A stretch of DNA of 64,000 nt, from contig JAURVB010014977.1 of assembly GCA_033002965.1 (NCBI GenBank), positions 1 to 64,000 on the forward strand. The letters are read 5' to 3'. Under the pieces are notes generated by a model. It had not been told where the DNA came from, did not search any database, and was given only the letters and a program-made list of their open reading frames with translations. A program made the translations under genes and the position numbers. The DNA comes from Piper betle (taxonomy: Eukaryota > Streptophyta > Magnoliopsida > Piperales > Piperaceae). Of this stretch, positions 11,995 to 24,472 are shown one piece after another (the stretch's first letter is position 1; the number at the start of each line of letters is the position of its first letter).

Positions 11995-14696
11995 TTCAAG
12001 CTTTCGGGACAGCGAGTCCTGTGATCATGTCTGTCAAAGCTCGTCCATAGTGAAATTCAATTGTTCGCACAAATCTGCTTCTAAGAATGGAATTCTAAGG
12101 GCGTCAAATCTTTCTGGTCATCCTAGTGACAGAAAACTTCTTGGAAAGACATTTAGTTATGCTGGAGAATGCTCGTATGATGTTACTATTTCAGATATCC
12201 CTGTATCTGTTGCTCAAGAGAAGGTGGGCGTGCTTCTGTTGAACCTTGGGGGCCTGAAACTCTGCAGGATGTGCAACCATTTTTGTTCAACTTATTTGCA
12301 GACCTTGTACGTTTTATGCTCTCACATTGTACTCCACGGTTTTTCTTCTAATGCCTGTTATGCGGGATTCCTCAGGATATCATAAGACTTCCCAGACCAT
12401 TCCGTTTTCTTCAACGTCCATTGGCTCAACTTATTTCTGTTCTTAGAGCTCCAAAGAGCCAAGAAGGATATGCTTCGATAGGCGGTGGATCACCATTGCG
12501 AAGAATAACAGATGAGCAGGTCTGTATATGACTGTCTGGTCTGTTAGATTTTCTTTTATGTATCTTGCAGGTTTATGAACCATTCAGTGCATTATTTGTT
12601 CAATCAGCTTCCTAATTGATCTATCAGTGAATATCCTTTTGCCTTACAAATATTCTTTGTATTATCAGGCACATGCTCTTAAATTGGCTCTTGAATCTAA
12701 GAATGTACCTGCAAATGTGTATGTTGCCATGCGTTATTGTTATCCATTTACTGAAGAGGCAGTTGACCAGGTGATTAAATTTATTTAAGGGCATGCTTTT
12801 CATTTTATATTCACTTAATTTAAAAGTTTTTTTTCTGTAACCTGATTTGTAATGTGCTTGTGGTTAATACATATTATAAATGATTTGGCATTAATTCAGT
12901 TTCGGCACTTGGCATAAATATTTTGCTGCATGCTGTCAAGTTTTGTTTTTGTATATTTCCCAATTTGAAGGCTGGCTGGTTAATGTGCCCTTCTAGCTCT
13001 GAAGTTGGTAGAGTTGGATAATCCTTTTTTATACGCTTACATTTGACATGTAAGCACTATACATATAAATACTGATATTCAGATATAAAAGGAAGTTTAG
13101 CGAGTACTTCCCAGATTATTGTATATGCAAAAACTTTGAAGATTCTTCCTAATTTTGAGAAGAAAATTATTTACATTTTCTCATGCCAAATTGGTCGATA
13201 TAATTTATTTCTTACACCTTTGTTCCTTCTTTTTGTAGATCAAAAGAGATGGTATTTCAAGGTTAATTGTGTTGCCATTTTTCCCTCAGTTTTCTATCTC
13301 TACCAGTGGATCAAGCAGTCGTCTACTCCAGGACATTTTCAGGTTAGCTAGAAATGGTTATTTGAGTTTATGAAAAGTTACAGTGAAGTGATTGCTTGCA
13401 TCCTTTTCTTCTTTCCTAATTTGGCTCATCTCAGGAAAGATTCTTATTTGGGAAGCCTACCAGTTTCAATCATAGAGTCATGGTATCAACGGGTAGGCTA
13501 TATCAAGTCAATGGCTGATTTAATTGAAGGAGAGCTGCAGAGTTTTGCCAAACTGGAAGAGGTAGTCTGTTCTTTAGATCGCTGCTATTTAGTTAATTTG
13601 TGGCCTTTGTTCACATTGTTTTGTCGGCCTTTATTTAAATGTGAGGAGCCAACCTTAACAAAATCTGAGCCATTTTTATTTTGTGCTTGCACGCATAGTA
13701 TATGATGTTGTCACCAATGATTCAGATATTTTTCAGTTAGATGTACATACCATTAGAAGTATAAATCTGATTGGGTTTTTATGCTAATTTTGTCTCAATT
13801 TTATGAACACGATGGCAGTCTCTGCAGTTCGCCCCATTCATGCTGATATTTATGTCTGGTGTAGGTTGTGATATTTTTCACTGCCCATGGGGTGCCAGTT
13901 AGTTATGTTGATAGTGCTGGAGATCCGTATAGGGACCAAATGGAGGAATGTGTCAGCTTGATCATGGAGGAGCTTAAGTCTAGGAGTGTAAATAACAAAC
14001 ACACGCTTGCCTATCAGGTATACCCACCCTTCTTGGCACTTTCTCCCATCTATTATATTTTTTCCTGAAAATAAAATTTTGTTAAGTTGGAATTTATATG
14101 GAGTTAGCTGCATTAAAGTGGTTCGCTGTAAATAATAGTTGTAAATGACTTTTTGCTCCGAGCCGTGTTGGCCCAGTACAATGGTTAAAACCTTATACCG
14201 ATGAAGTTCTTGTCGAGCTTGGAATACAGGGGGTGAAGAGTCTGTTGGCTGTTCCGATAAGGTATGATTTCTTCTATCATATCTGAAATTGTTAAAGAGA
14301 CGTGTACTATAAAAACTAATGAATATCTTGTGAAGGTTTGTATGTTTACAATTCCCTTACAATGTGATGGATTTGGCAAATGACAGTTTTGTGAGTGAGC
14401 ATATAGAAACTCTAGAAGAAATTGATATGGAGTATAAGGAGCTTGCTTTGGAATCTGGCATTGAGAACTGGGGCCGCGTTCCTGCTCTTGGATGCACCCC
14501 TTTGTTCATTTCTGACCTTGCGGATGCTGTGATAGAGGCTCTCCCATCAGCAACAGCTACAATGGCCACACGGAGGGAGACTGGTGATGATGATCTGCTC
14601 AAGACTCTAGTATATTTGTTCTTGGGTTCCATACTGGCATTCGTGCTGCTATTTTCTCCAAAATTGATCTCAGTATTCAAAGGATACCTCCAATAA
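11995..14696 (+). CDS. FC1: Ferrochelatase 1, plastid/organellar (5' exon uncertain)
   Basis: Ferrochelatase inserts Fe2+ into protoporphyrin IX, the last step of haem synthesis. Exons: 11995-12306, 12376-12519, 12669-12770, 13239-13342, 13435-13561, 13865-14017, 14161-14261, 14387-14696. Visible motifs are [41 protein letters not shown] with the catalytic His, [11 protein letters not shown] and GRVPALG. The C-terminus ends in one hydrophobic helix ([18 protein letters not shown]) without the LHC-type extension of FC2, which makes it the FC1 type. Three oddities: one base is missing at about 12252 (frame breaks after LNLGG), the exon beginning at 14161 lacks an AG immediately before it, and the usual Trp of RYWxPF is Cys (RYCYPF). 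All other exon phases fit, so I read it as a real gene with sequence errors, or a very recent pseudogene. The start lies upstream of 11995. Confidence 0.88.
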
Positions 14697-16826
14697 AAAG
14701 GTTTCCTATCCTCAATTTTGTCTGAATCACAGGCTAACACAAAGGTATGGAGGAGATATACGCTGTACAAATTTTGGGTTGAGGGGTATATGAAATTACT
14801 CTATTTAGATTAACTAGAATGGATATATAACGTTACCATTTATATGCAGATGTATCAGTGCCCATCAATTTTTTGGTTATATTTCAGATAGTTGTTTTTG
14901 CTGTTGCATTTGGCTTTGTATTTCTTTGAGGGCTATCTAATTGTCCTTGCTAGCAGTGTTAAATTTTAGCCTTATGAATGATGTGGGTTCAGTGGGATGA
15001 ATGTAATCCATTCGTGAAAGAAACAATATCAACTGATATAATTCGAAGAAAATTATTGATTTATTTTACATTGAAATTTTTTGATATATTATATATATTT
15101 AAGATCTAGTGGTTGTCATTGAATTTTTTTTATGAAATGATTGCCCTTTCTCCAAGTTTGAACTGTTGGGATTTTAAACACGCAAAATCCCTTGACTTTT
15201 ATGTCATGTGTTTTTTACAAGGTAAATTAATAAAGGATAAAAGATACATGACACCAAATTTTAACGCAAAACCTCTAAAACATGAAGGAAACTTACAATC
15301 CATCTTCTAACAAATAATAATAATAGGTACACATATCAAACAAAACTGATACATCATCTACATTGGACAAAGCCGTTATACATGTCGTCTGGATCAGGCA
15401 GAATTCATTTCATCATCGTTTGGAAATATTCTTCCTCAAACAAAATTCACTCCATCATCATCTAACAATGTTCTACATTAAATGGAGCTCATATATTTCC
15501 AACTTGAGATACATATTTAATTGTGAATGACTATAATCTTTGATTAGATACAAAATGTTAATGGGAAAAACATGTACCCTGTGAGGAAAAAATCTCCCTT
15601 TTCAAGCATAGAGAGGAAGGGCATTATTATAAAACTTGACAGTGAAACACATAATTATATATTAAGTTCAGTTATATTCTACCCAATACATATAATATAA
15701 CTATATATTAATAAATGGCAGGCACAAAATATTATATATAAAATATACTAACTTCTTAGATACGAAAAAATCAACACCACTCTTACCAATAAAATTTTTT
15801 TTCACCTTTTATAAATATCCTAAAATTCTTCGCACCTCTTAAAATAACTTCATAATTTTACGACCACATATGTAATTGTCTCATTGTCATATTCTAAAAA
15901 CTCCACGAACGTGGTGCTCATTCATTGAAGACGAGGGAATTATTGCTTTGGTTTGGTGTGGCTGGATTTTAAAAGATTAAACTGAACATCAACGTGCCGG
16001 CTCTTCCACTGCTTTCCGTGTTGAAATTTTGTCCCTTCCATGACATTACAGGTAAAGAGCAACTTTGTGCATTGAACTTCGTTGGCGGGACGCTGGTTTA
16101 AGAGAAGACATTCATCTTTTAAATGTGAATCCCTTTTTGTTTTTATTTTTTGAAGGCAAGTGATCTGACTTTGATTCTTTTAGTACTTAGGAAGTTAAGT
16201 GTAATTAACAGGCTTAACCCCAGACCTCCTACGTGGAGGTATGTCCTTTAAACCGCTGAGGCTGGAGGACATAAAAAAAGTGAATCTTTGAACCTTTGAA
16301 AATTATACTTTTGCTTCACGTTTTTTTTATATAATTTGAAAAAGATACAATAAAAAATTTATTTTTTATTGTCATAAGAATTATGTGTACTATCAAATGA
16401 GAGAAAACGATTGGAGTATAGATTTTTCTTTTTTTGTTATTTTTTCACATGAATTTTTTATTTCATTACCCAAACCAAACCGGTCATTAAATTATTTTTG
16501 GGAGGATTCAATAAATAATGTTTTACCTAAGAGAGTTTTAAAAAAATAAAAATGTTCTTGAATTACTTTTGGGCCAACTTCTTGGCTCAATAATTTATGT
16601 CTTACTTGAAGGAAAGTTGTTTTTTTTTTAACATGCTACAAAGCCATTGTCGCCTTGTCAATGAAGAGGTTTAGAACAATTTTCTTGTTTTTTAGGTTCA
16701 AATGACAATGGCTAGTTAAAGCCTTCTCCTTATAATTCTATTACATTGATAAATGCATTTATATATTTTTATGAGAAATAATTATCTAGTACTTATTATT
16801 TATTTTAAATCTTTTTAATAATATTT
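14697..16826. other. Ferrochelatase 3' region and AT-rich intergenic DNA
   Basis: An AATAAA-like signal overlaps the ferrochelatase stop region. Beyond about 15000 the DNA is AT-rich and no gene is supported. A block around 16215-16260 (ACCCCAGACCTCC... TTTAAACCGCTGAG) resembles common degenerate plant repeat DNA. Confidence 0.5.
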
Positions 16827-17196
16827 ATGGAGTTTACACCGGACTTGTGAAATTAAGCTCAAATAATCTGGTTGATATTATAGTATTTTCACCAAAAATC
16901 AAACACAAGCAAAACACACTCATTCTAAACATGTATTTAAATGATAATTATGGAGTTTACACCGGACTTGTAGAAATTAAGCTCAAATAATCCGGTTGAT
17001 ATTATAGTATTTTCACTGAAAATCAAACACAAGCAAAACACACTCATTCTAAACATGTATTTAAATGATAATTATGGAGTTTACACCGGACTTGTGAAAT
17101 TAAGCTCAAATAATCCGGTTGATATTATAGTATTTTCACTGAAAATCAAACACAAGCAAAACACACTCATTCTAAACATGTATTTAAATGATAATT
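16827..17196. repeat. Three-copy tandem repeat, unit about 123 bp
   Basis: Near-identical units start at 16827, 16950 and 17074 (each begins ATGGAGTTTACACCGGACTT and ends TTAAATGATAATT). Only a few bases differ between units, so the array is young. It lies about 270 bp upstream of the WRKY start codon. Confidence 0.95.
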
Positions 17197-17380
17197 TTTA
17201 TCCATATTTTTCTATGACTTAAGAGCCTACTAATCTACGTTCACTCGAGCTTAAACACGGACAAAATTAATTACCCGGCTTTTAGGGATGTAAAAGGGTA
17301 AAAAAAAAGAAAAATATCAAACCTTAGAAGGACGTCTTTCAAATTTCACGAAAGGACAAGGCCTTGCAAAAACTCGTGCG

Positions 17381-17386
17381 TTGACT
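17381..17386 (+). promoter_or_regulatory. W-box upstream of WRKY gene
   Basis: TTGACT, the core bound by WRKY factors, lies 79 bp upstream of the chosen ATG. Auto- or cross-regulation is typical of the family but is inferred here. Confidence 0.35.
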
Positions 17387-17464
17387 TTAGGGACCCCATC
17401 CCCTTTTCAACCCACGAGCAAACCACCAAATCCTCACCGATTTTCGCTGCGAATTTTCCGCCCC

Positions 17465-20400
17465 ATGGGCCCCGCACACGACCCCCCAATCAGCCACATG
17501 TCCGACGCCGACGCCGAAGCCGACGCCGGCGCGGCCGCGGCGGCGAGGCTGCCGCCGTCGCGGCCTTCGGCGATCGCCCTGCCGCCGCGGCCGCCGTTGC
17601 AGGCGGGCGCCGACGGGGACGTCTTCCTCCCCAGCCCCGGCCCTCTGAGCTTCCTCTCCGGCTTCTTAGCCGACGGCGGCGACGGCGACGGAGACTGCCC
17701 GTCCTTCTCCCAGCTCCTCGCGGGCGCCATGGGCTCCCCCGCTTACGCCGCTCTTCGGCGGAGCAGCGGGGAGGTTCCTGCCACCTTCGCCGGCGCCGGA
17801 GAGGGACGCGGACGGGGGGCTCCGGTCCAAGCAGGGCCCGGCGTTGAGCGTGACGGTGGCGCCGTCGGTGGCGTTCGCGATTCCTCCCGGTTTCAGCCCG
17901 GCTAGTTTGCTGGAGTCGCCCCGCCTCTTCTCGCCGGTGCAGGTTAGAGGTTTTATTTCTGATTAGATTATGTGAAGTTTGCGCAAATCTATTCGATCCC
18001 AAGTAAGTTCGGAGCTCAATTTTTGACAATTTCGGTGTCGTTGAGCTCAATTTCGCGAGTCAAATGCGTTCGAATCTGAGTTGAAGTGTTATCTGCTTGA
18101 GGAATTGTTTTGATATTTCAGTAGCTGATTGAGAGATGAGATGGGTTTCTCGCGTCAACTAGTGATTAAAATTTTGTAGAAATAGAACAACGGGGGCTAC
18201 TTTGAGTTTGATATGATGTAGAAAGTTGAAATATATGATTAGTTCAATGTCTGCGGATTTTTCTTTCTTCGAAGGAAGATAAATGGTTGGGGTTATGGCA
18301 ATGTTTGGAGGTAAGAAGTGTGAATTAAGATGTTTAAACAGGTGTGTACCTTTGATAATCATCTGTAAAAAGGCGGAAAGTTACAGAAAGTGGACTTTTG
18401 ATGCCTATTGCATGCGTAAGGATGTAGAGCATAAATTGGTAGTTGGTAGATAATTGATAAACACAATAATGTCTGATGAGGCTTTTCTATGTACGAGCAA
18501 ACAGAAATTGAGCTACTTGAGTCAGATATAATGAAGAAAGTTCAATTAGTGCGACCTTTTGCTTTTCTGAAATGAAGAGAAATGGTTGGGGTTGTAAAAA
18601 TAGGACGTAAATTGCAGAGGTGAGTTGGTGTGCATAAAAAGCTATAATGAGGTTTTTTTGTACCTTTCAAAGCGGTTCTTAAAGTGAAAAGTTACAAAGT
18701 TGGACTCAGGTGTGGTCTGTAGAGTGCATATAGATATTGTGTGTAATTGATTTGAGTGCAAAAAAGGACCCATGTTCTTCAAACCATTAATTGGTGGATG
18801 ATAATTGATGAAAATAATAATGATGTCGAATGAGGTTTTCTATGTATGAACATTTTTTGGCCAAGTTTCACCCTGATGTCAATAAATCTTTACATGTATT
18901 CCTTGTTGTGAATTTGGCTTGTTTGCAATACGTATGGCTGTTTAATATGATGAAGATGCGTAAATAGGTAAGAGGAGAACTAAGTGTGAGCTTTTTGGTG
19001 GTTACATTGTCCTATTTCTCTTGAGCATTTGTCCATGCATTGTAAAAGAAGCATTTGTATTAGAACAAGTTTGTGGAATTTAATGTGGAAATCTATTTCC
19101 AGATATGGGAGGAAATTTTCTTATCTGAACTTTTCTGAAGCTTTTTAAATACAAAGAAAAGAAAGGTTGAGCAATACCTAGTATACCCAGGTCTTCAATT
19201 GTATGACAATCCGTACCTTTCCTTTTGGATATTCTGAAAATACATCGTGTTTGATCTTGATTCGTGAGTAATTGTTACTGCTTTACATGCTGCTCTGCTT
19301 TCATACTCGCTTATTTCTTGTAAATTCTTAATTAGTTGAAATTTGCGTCAGATTAGACATGGGTCTCACTAAATGAGGCACAAAACTGGTAGCTGTTGAT
19401 TGTCTGGAACTTTACAGGGTCACATGGGAATGTCCCATCAACAAGCTCTGGCACAAGTTACTGCACAAGCTTTCCAAAACCAATCTCAGATTCAGATTGG
19501 GAATCCTGTTTCTCAAGCAATGGAAACTGCAACTTCTTCCCATCATTCTCAGCAAGTATCACTTCAACAAACACATCCTGCAGTGACAAACACAATATTT
19601 TCGACATCTGAATTGCTCGATGTTGACTACTCTGATAAAAAACATCAGATTCCTGGTCCTCCTGTTGACAAACATGTTGGCGATGGCTATAATTGGAGAA
19701 AGTATGGACAAAAGCAAGTAAAAGGAAGTGAATATCCACGCAGTTATTACAAGTGTACCCACCCAAATTGCCCAGTAAAGAAAAAGGTTGAACAGTCACT
19801 TGATGGGCAGGTAACTGAAATAATTTATAAAGGCCAGCACAATCATCAGAAACCTCAGTCCAATAGGCGTGGTAAAGAAGGTGCAATCGTGTCACCTGAA
19901 AGTGCTGATCTTCATAAACATGTGGACTCAATGATTAATTCTGAGATGGGGCTGGTTGATGAAGGTGAAAATGTGAAAAGATCACCTGAATTTGGAAATT
20001 CATCTTCAGTGTGTAGGGGGGATCAAGAACTGGGCCATGTAGTAACGGAGCAGTTCTCCGACTCAGCTGATGCTGAGAATGGTGATGATGCTGATTGTGA
20101 TAGGCAGAGTTTTCCCTGTGGACGAGATGCTAAGAGAAGGTTTGTTTTGTAGTGTATATGAAGTAATTGCTATAAACAATTTATGAGCGTCCCATTAATT
20201 TTTGTTTTTCTGAATCAGAAATGTAGATACAACAATATCTACAACGAGGATAATAGAGTCTTCTGGGCCCCAGAAGGCAGTAGCAAAACCTAAGATCATT
20301 GTGCAGACAACTAGCGAGGTAGATCTTTTGGATGATGGATACAGATGGCGAAAATATGGGCAGAAAGTGGTGAAAGGAAATCCAAATCCAAGGTAATATT

Positions 20401-21415
20401 ATTTTTTAAGAATCTCCTTTACAAATTAACTTCAAATAGAAGTTGTCTTGATTGAGTGTAGCTCAAATCTCTTCATGTTACAACATTTTGCCAAAGTCTG
20501 CAACAAACATGTTCATTGTGTTTGTAGACATTGCATTGTCCATTAATATTTATTTCATTTACAATGATGCAAATTATGTGGCTGAAGATATGTCATTCTG
20601 TTTGCTTTAGATTGCCTTTGTCTATGAATTTTTCAATGGAGCTGGTAGTGTATGAAATGCATCTTATTCAATAGTTTAAGTTTTGGAAGTGTTACTTAAG
20701 AATCTCTTTGTCACTCTTTATCATCGTCACCATTATATCATTACATCTTATCCCAGGAAGGCAGGTCAGCTGCATGTTGCATTGCTGACTAATTGTTCCA
20801 CATTCCAAGTAATGACACTGTGCAGAGGCAAAGTGATTAATTTTTGACTAATATTATATGATATATGATTAAATAGTCTGGTGTTGCCCAAAAAATGCAA
20901 CATATCAAGGTAATAACTAATTACTGATACATAATTTATGGCCACAAAGAATACCCTTCTTTAGATGTATATGAGTGCAAATTTGAGCAAGATTATCCAG
21001 CTGGGTTGAAACTCATTCAACCATATTGTAATTTAAATTAATTTTCTGTCAATTTTATAGTGTTCATGTGCATCACCTTGTTTTGGTTTCAATGATTTCT
21101 CTTTTTTCGTTAAGATTGAATTGAGCACTTGGCATGTTCATTCCTATCATCTTTGGCTGTTTTATCTGGTGATAGTTGAAGACTCGGTTGCTTTCTTCTA
21201 ATTGTTTATTTTTCTGCATCTTTAGGAGCTATTATAAGTGTACCAGTGCAGGCTGCAATGTTCGCAAGCATGTGGAAAGAGCCTCAACGGATCCAAAGGC
21301 TGTCGTAACCACATATGAAGGAAAACATAATCATGATATTCCGTCTGCTAAAAATAGCAGCCATAGCACAGTGAATAGTGGTATACATCAGTCAAAACCA
21401 GAGAATCTTGTATAG
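17465..21415 (+). CDS. Group I WRKY transcription factor (WRKY3/4-like)
   Basis: Nuclear DNA-binding regulator of defence-type responses. Exons: 17465-17942, 19418-20139, 20219-20392, 21226-21415. There are two WRKYGQK domains (about residues 252-258 and 443-449). The N-terminal one has C-X4-C...HNH zinc ligands (272, 277, 300, 302) and the C-terminal one C-X4-C...HNH (463, 468, 492, 494). The last intron splits the second domain at PR|SYY, the conserved position in group I. Exon 1 shows [13 protein letters not shown], then in another frame [14 protein letters not shown] and FSPVQ, the SP-rich N-terminus of the WRKY3/4/33 type. Removing one base from the C run at 17736-17740 makes all exons join to 520 residues, so the window carries a one-base insertion there. 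An alternative in-frame ATG lies at 17498. The exact paralogue cannot be assigned. Confidence 0.93.
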
Positions 21416-23850
21416 AAGAACAGTGGTATGTCTACTCAATTGTGTAGATTTGCTAATAAGTAATCAGCAATCCTCGTTCCTCCAAAAGCTGAAAGAGCAA
21501 CCATGAAGCATGTTTTGGAATTTTTCAGATAACCATTGATGGAAGACTATGGTACAGTAGTCACATGAAATATACATAAATATTATTCTGCAAGAACGGA
21601 AAAGGACACAGCCATTGAGGAGGGAGCAGGAAATATTTTCACACTTTTTTGTATATTAGAGTAGCTTCTCCTGTTGTCAAATTTTGTTCCATGTATCGGT
21701 GATTCTTTTTTGTGCGACTCTTAAGGGGTTTTTTGTTGATGTTGTCCAATCAATGGTTTTGGGAGTAATATTTACGATAGGCGACTGTCGTAAAATATGA
21801 CACAAACAATGTTATCACCATTCTTTGGGAGAAGGCTGATACAGTGAGTGAATCAATGATTAATTTCTTTGGTGTTGATTTGTCTTGCTAGTCGAACTTA
21901 AGCAAATATGAAATGGCTATGTTTTACCACTCTTTGGATGTGGTGTTGAAGAATTGACAAGAGGCATTGATGAAACGCTGGTGGAGTGAGGGTTCTGCTT
22001 TCACCAGAGAAGGGAAGGCAGGTAGCAAAATTGTATTCATATTATGATATTGCTGCTTAGATTTTATAATGTGCTGTTCCAGACATTGGTGGGGCATTGC
22101 AGGATTTTTCTGGTTAATATTGGATCCTTTCCTATCTTTATTGTGGCAAGTAGGATTTTAATAAGCATACAAATGCTCTTATTGCTGGCTTTAAATACAA
22201 AAACCTTATATTACTGAAGTGATATTATTTCTTTAGGTCGGTATAGTTATTATTGTCAGCTGTCCCCTGTGTAATTCAATGTGCCATAAATTGAAATGAC
22301 TGTATACTTTGAGTTGTCCCTAATTTCTGTAGTTAGCTATTCAGAAGGCCTGTTCCATTGTGCATTGATTTCTCTTTATTTGCTCATATGCTGGTTGCAT
22401 TAGATTTACAGTTTTATTGCAATGTATACACTTGAATGGTGTCGGTGACTTGACCAAATTTTGCAAAATTCTTGCAGCTGCTTTATTTGCATGGAATAAA
22501 GCAGTATTACCTTGTTAAATTTGATGCCACTTTTCAGAAACTACAGCTTTTGTAAAAGAAAAGGAAGAGTGGTGGACAGCAATGCCGAAGGGAATGTTTA
22601 AGGGCAGGCTGGAGCTGTAAAACAATTGGGGGCCATGGAAATGAGCAAGGGAGTTGAGGTTTGATTGCTGTCTCTCCTTTTTTTGACTTGCTTTCCCCCT
22701 TCCTACCCTCTTTATTTCATATGCAAGCCAACTGTGACCTTTTCTTGTACATGCAACAACCACCCAATACTTAAAAAGCAAGACAGTGTAAAACGAAGAA
22801 AAACAAAGCAAACGTTCAATTGCTCCAGGACGTGTTCTATGTTTAGCGATTGAAAATTGAAGTATAAATTGGACAATTGACTTGTGCTGTTCTAATGGGT
22901 CTCACCAAATTCTTTGATTTGACTTATTCTACTTGTGTTAGAAAATGTAGTTGTTCCCAATGTGGGAATTCAAATTATGCATTTGTGGGATTGGGATTGG
23001 GATTGGGACTATTTCAAGGCATTCACACTTCAACATCATCTCCGCTCTCGGCTCTCCAAGTCAAGTTTTTTCTGCTAGTTGCCAATTTCAACACCAAAGT
23101 TTTGATGGTTAAGAAGATAGACAATAGTTATTGGGATATTGGGTAGGACTTGTATATGAACTATGAAGTCATGTAAATGAAAGGGATGGTCAAAATGGAG
23201 GGAAATTGCCTATTACAAAGGGTGGTGAAGTGAATGCGAAGATATTCTGCCCTGCAATTGAAGTTGGTGTTGAAGCCGATCGGACAAGGAGGGGCCCTTG
23301 GTAGACTTTTATCTATTAGAGTTTAGAACCCCCATAGGCCATGAAGACATACATAAAGTTTATAATTGTGCCGAGACATTTCACAGTAAACAAGATGGAA
23401 CTAATTTTGAGGCCTACTTATGTAATGAAAATTTGTTAGATTAAGTAACATGCATGACTCATAAGTAAATTCACACAAAATACTTCTTTTTTTCAGCAAT
23501 GAATGAACAATAAACTAGACTTCAGCATCTACCATTATATATAAAAAAACCATAAAACATGGATGCCCATTCAATGTTTTTATCTTGTAGATGTATTATT
23601 TTAATATGCAATGCCCATAAAAAGTGAAGGAATGCTCATGCCAAAAAAGAAAGGATAAAAAGGAGAAAAGAAAGGAAAAGTAAGAATTTAGACTACTTGT
23701 AAACGAAATCTTGTCTTGTATTCGCCTTTTGCATCATTATTTGTATTCGTCCACTCATCCTCTTCTCCTTTTTTTAATTAATTATATATGTATATATATA
23801 TAAAATTGACTCAATTGCTTCAACTAAGGGCAAGAATTTTCCCCCACACC
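21416..23850. other. WRKY 3' region and intergenic DNA
   Basis: Probable 3' untranslated sequence followed by intergenic DNA with no supported gene. A short run of GGGATT units occurs near 22989. No long coding frame with family resemblance. Confidence 0.5.
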
Positions 23851-23854
23851 AATT

Positions 23855-24420
23855 ATTAATATAGGTCGTCTAATTATAAAGACAGTTCAGATTTTTTTTT
23901 TAAAAAAAAACTAAACCCTTCTTCCCCTAACTGCGCCAATGGTAGTGGTCGTGCCAAATCCTGCCGTCAGTGGTAGTGGTTGTAGCTAAATCCTGCCGTC
24001 AAGTGGCCATATAGCGCCTGCCATGATAAGATTTGGCAATGTAGCCACGGATTTGGCCACATGATTTTATAGGCGGTGCCAAAATTTGGCTGCCATAGGC
24101 CTAAGTCCGGTTGTCATGGGTCGGACCAGGCCATTCCCTGACCAAATCTGATTGGAGGATGGCTAAGTATGACTAACGACAATCGGATTTGGTCACCGTC
24201 AGCCAAGTTCAACTGCAACATAATATTATTTTAAGGCGTTGTCAGATTTAGTCGCATTTAAAAAAAAAGGCTGCCTACCAGATTTCGGCCACCGCCTGCC
24301 AAACGTGGCCTGGACCTGGTGCTATCGACAATAGCAGGCAGGTTCAACTGGTCGTGGCCGAAACTTATGTGCGGGCAAAGGAGTGGGTAAAAGTTTTTTT
24401 TTTATCAAATTTAGGCCAGT
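23855..24420. mobile_element. Degenerate non-autonomous DNA element (GGACGG family)
   Basis: Begins with a diverged form of the family end (GGTCGTCTAATTATAAAGAC), followed by a T run, an A run and then many GCCAAAT/GGATTTGG words with short internal inverted repeats, as in the copies at 39265-39847 and 40159-41040. The right end is not clear. No coding capacity. Confidence 0.4.
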
Positions 24421-24430
24421 GATTTGGGGA

Positions 24431-24435
<5 letters not shown>

Positions 24436-24470
<35 letters not shown>
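24436..24470. repeat. (TA)n microsatellite
   Basis: Uninterrupted TA run. Confidence 0.95.

Positions 24471-24472
<2 letters not shown>

Noticed and set aside
22985..23012. GGGATT repeats resembling telomeric DNA
   Set aside because: Only about three to four units and not the plant telomere unit.
24120..24142. TCGGACCAGGCCATTCCCTG resembles miR166
   Set aside because: It lacks two internal bases of miR166, has no matching star strand in a hairpin of miRNA size, and lies inside a degenerate DNA element.
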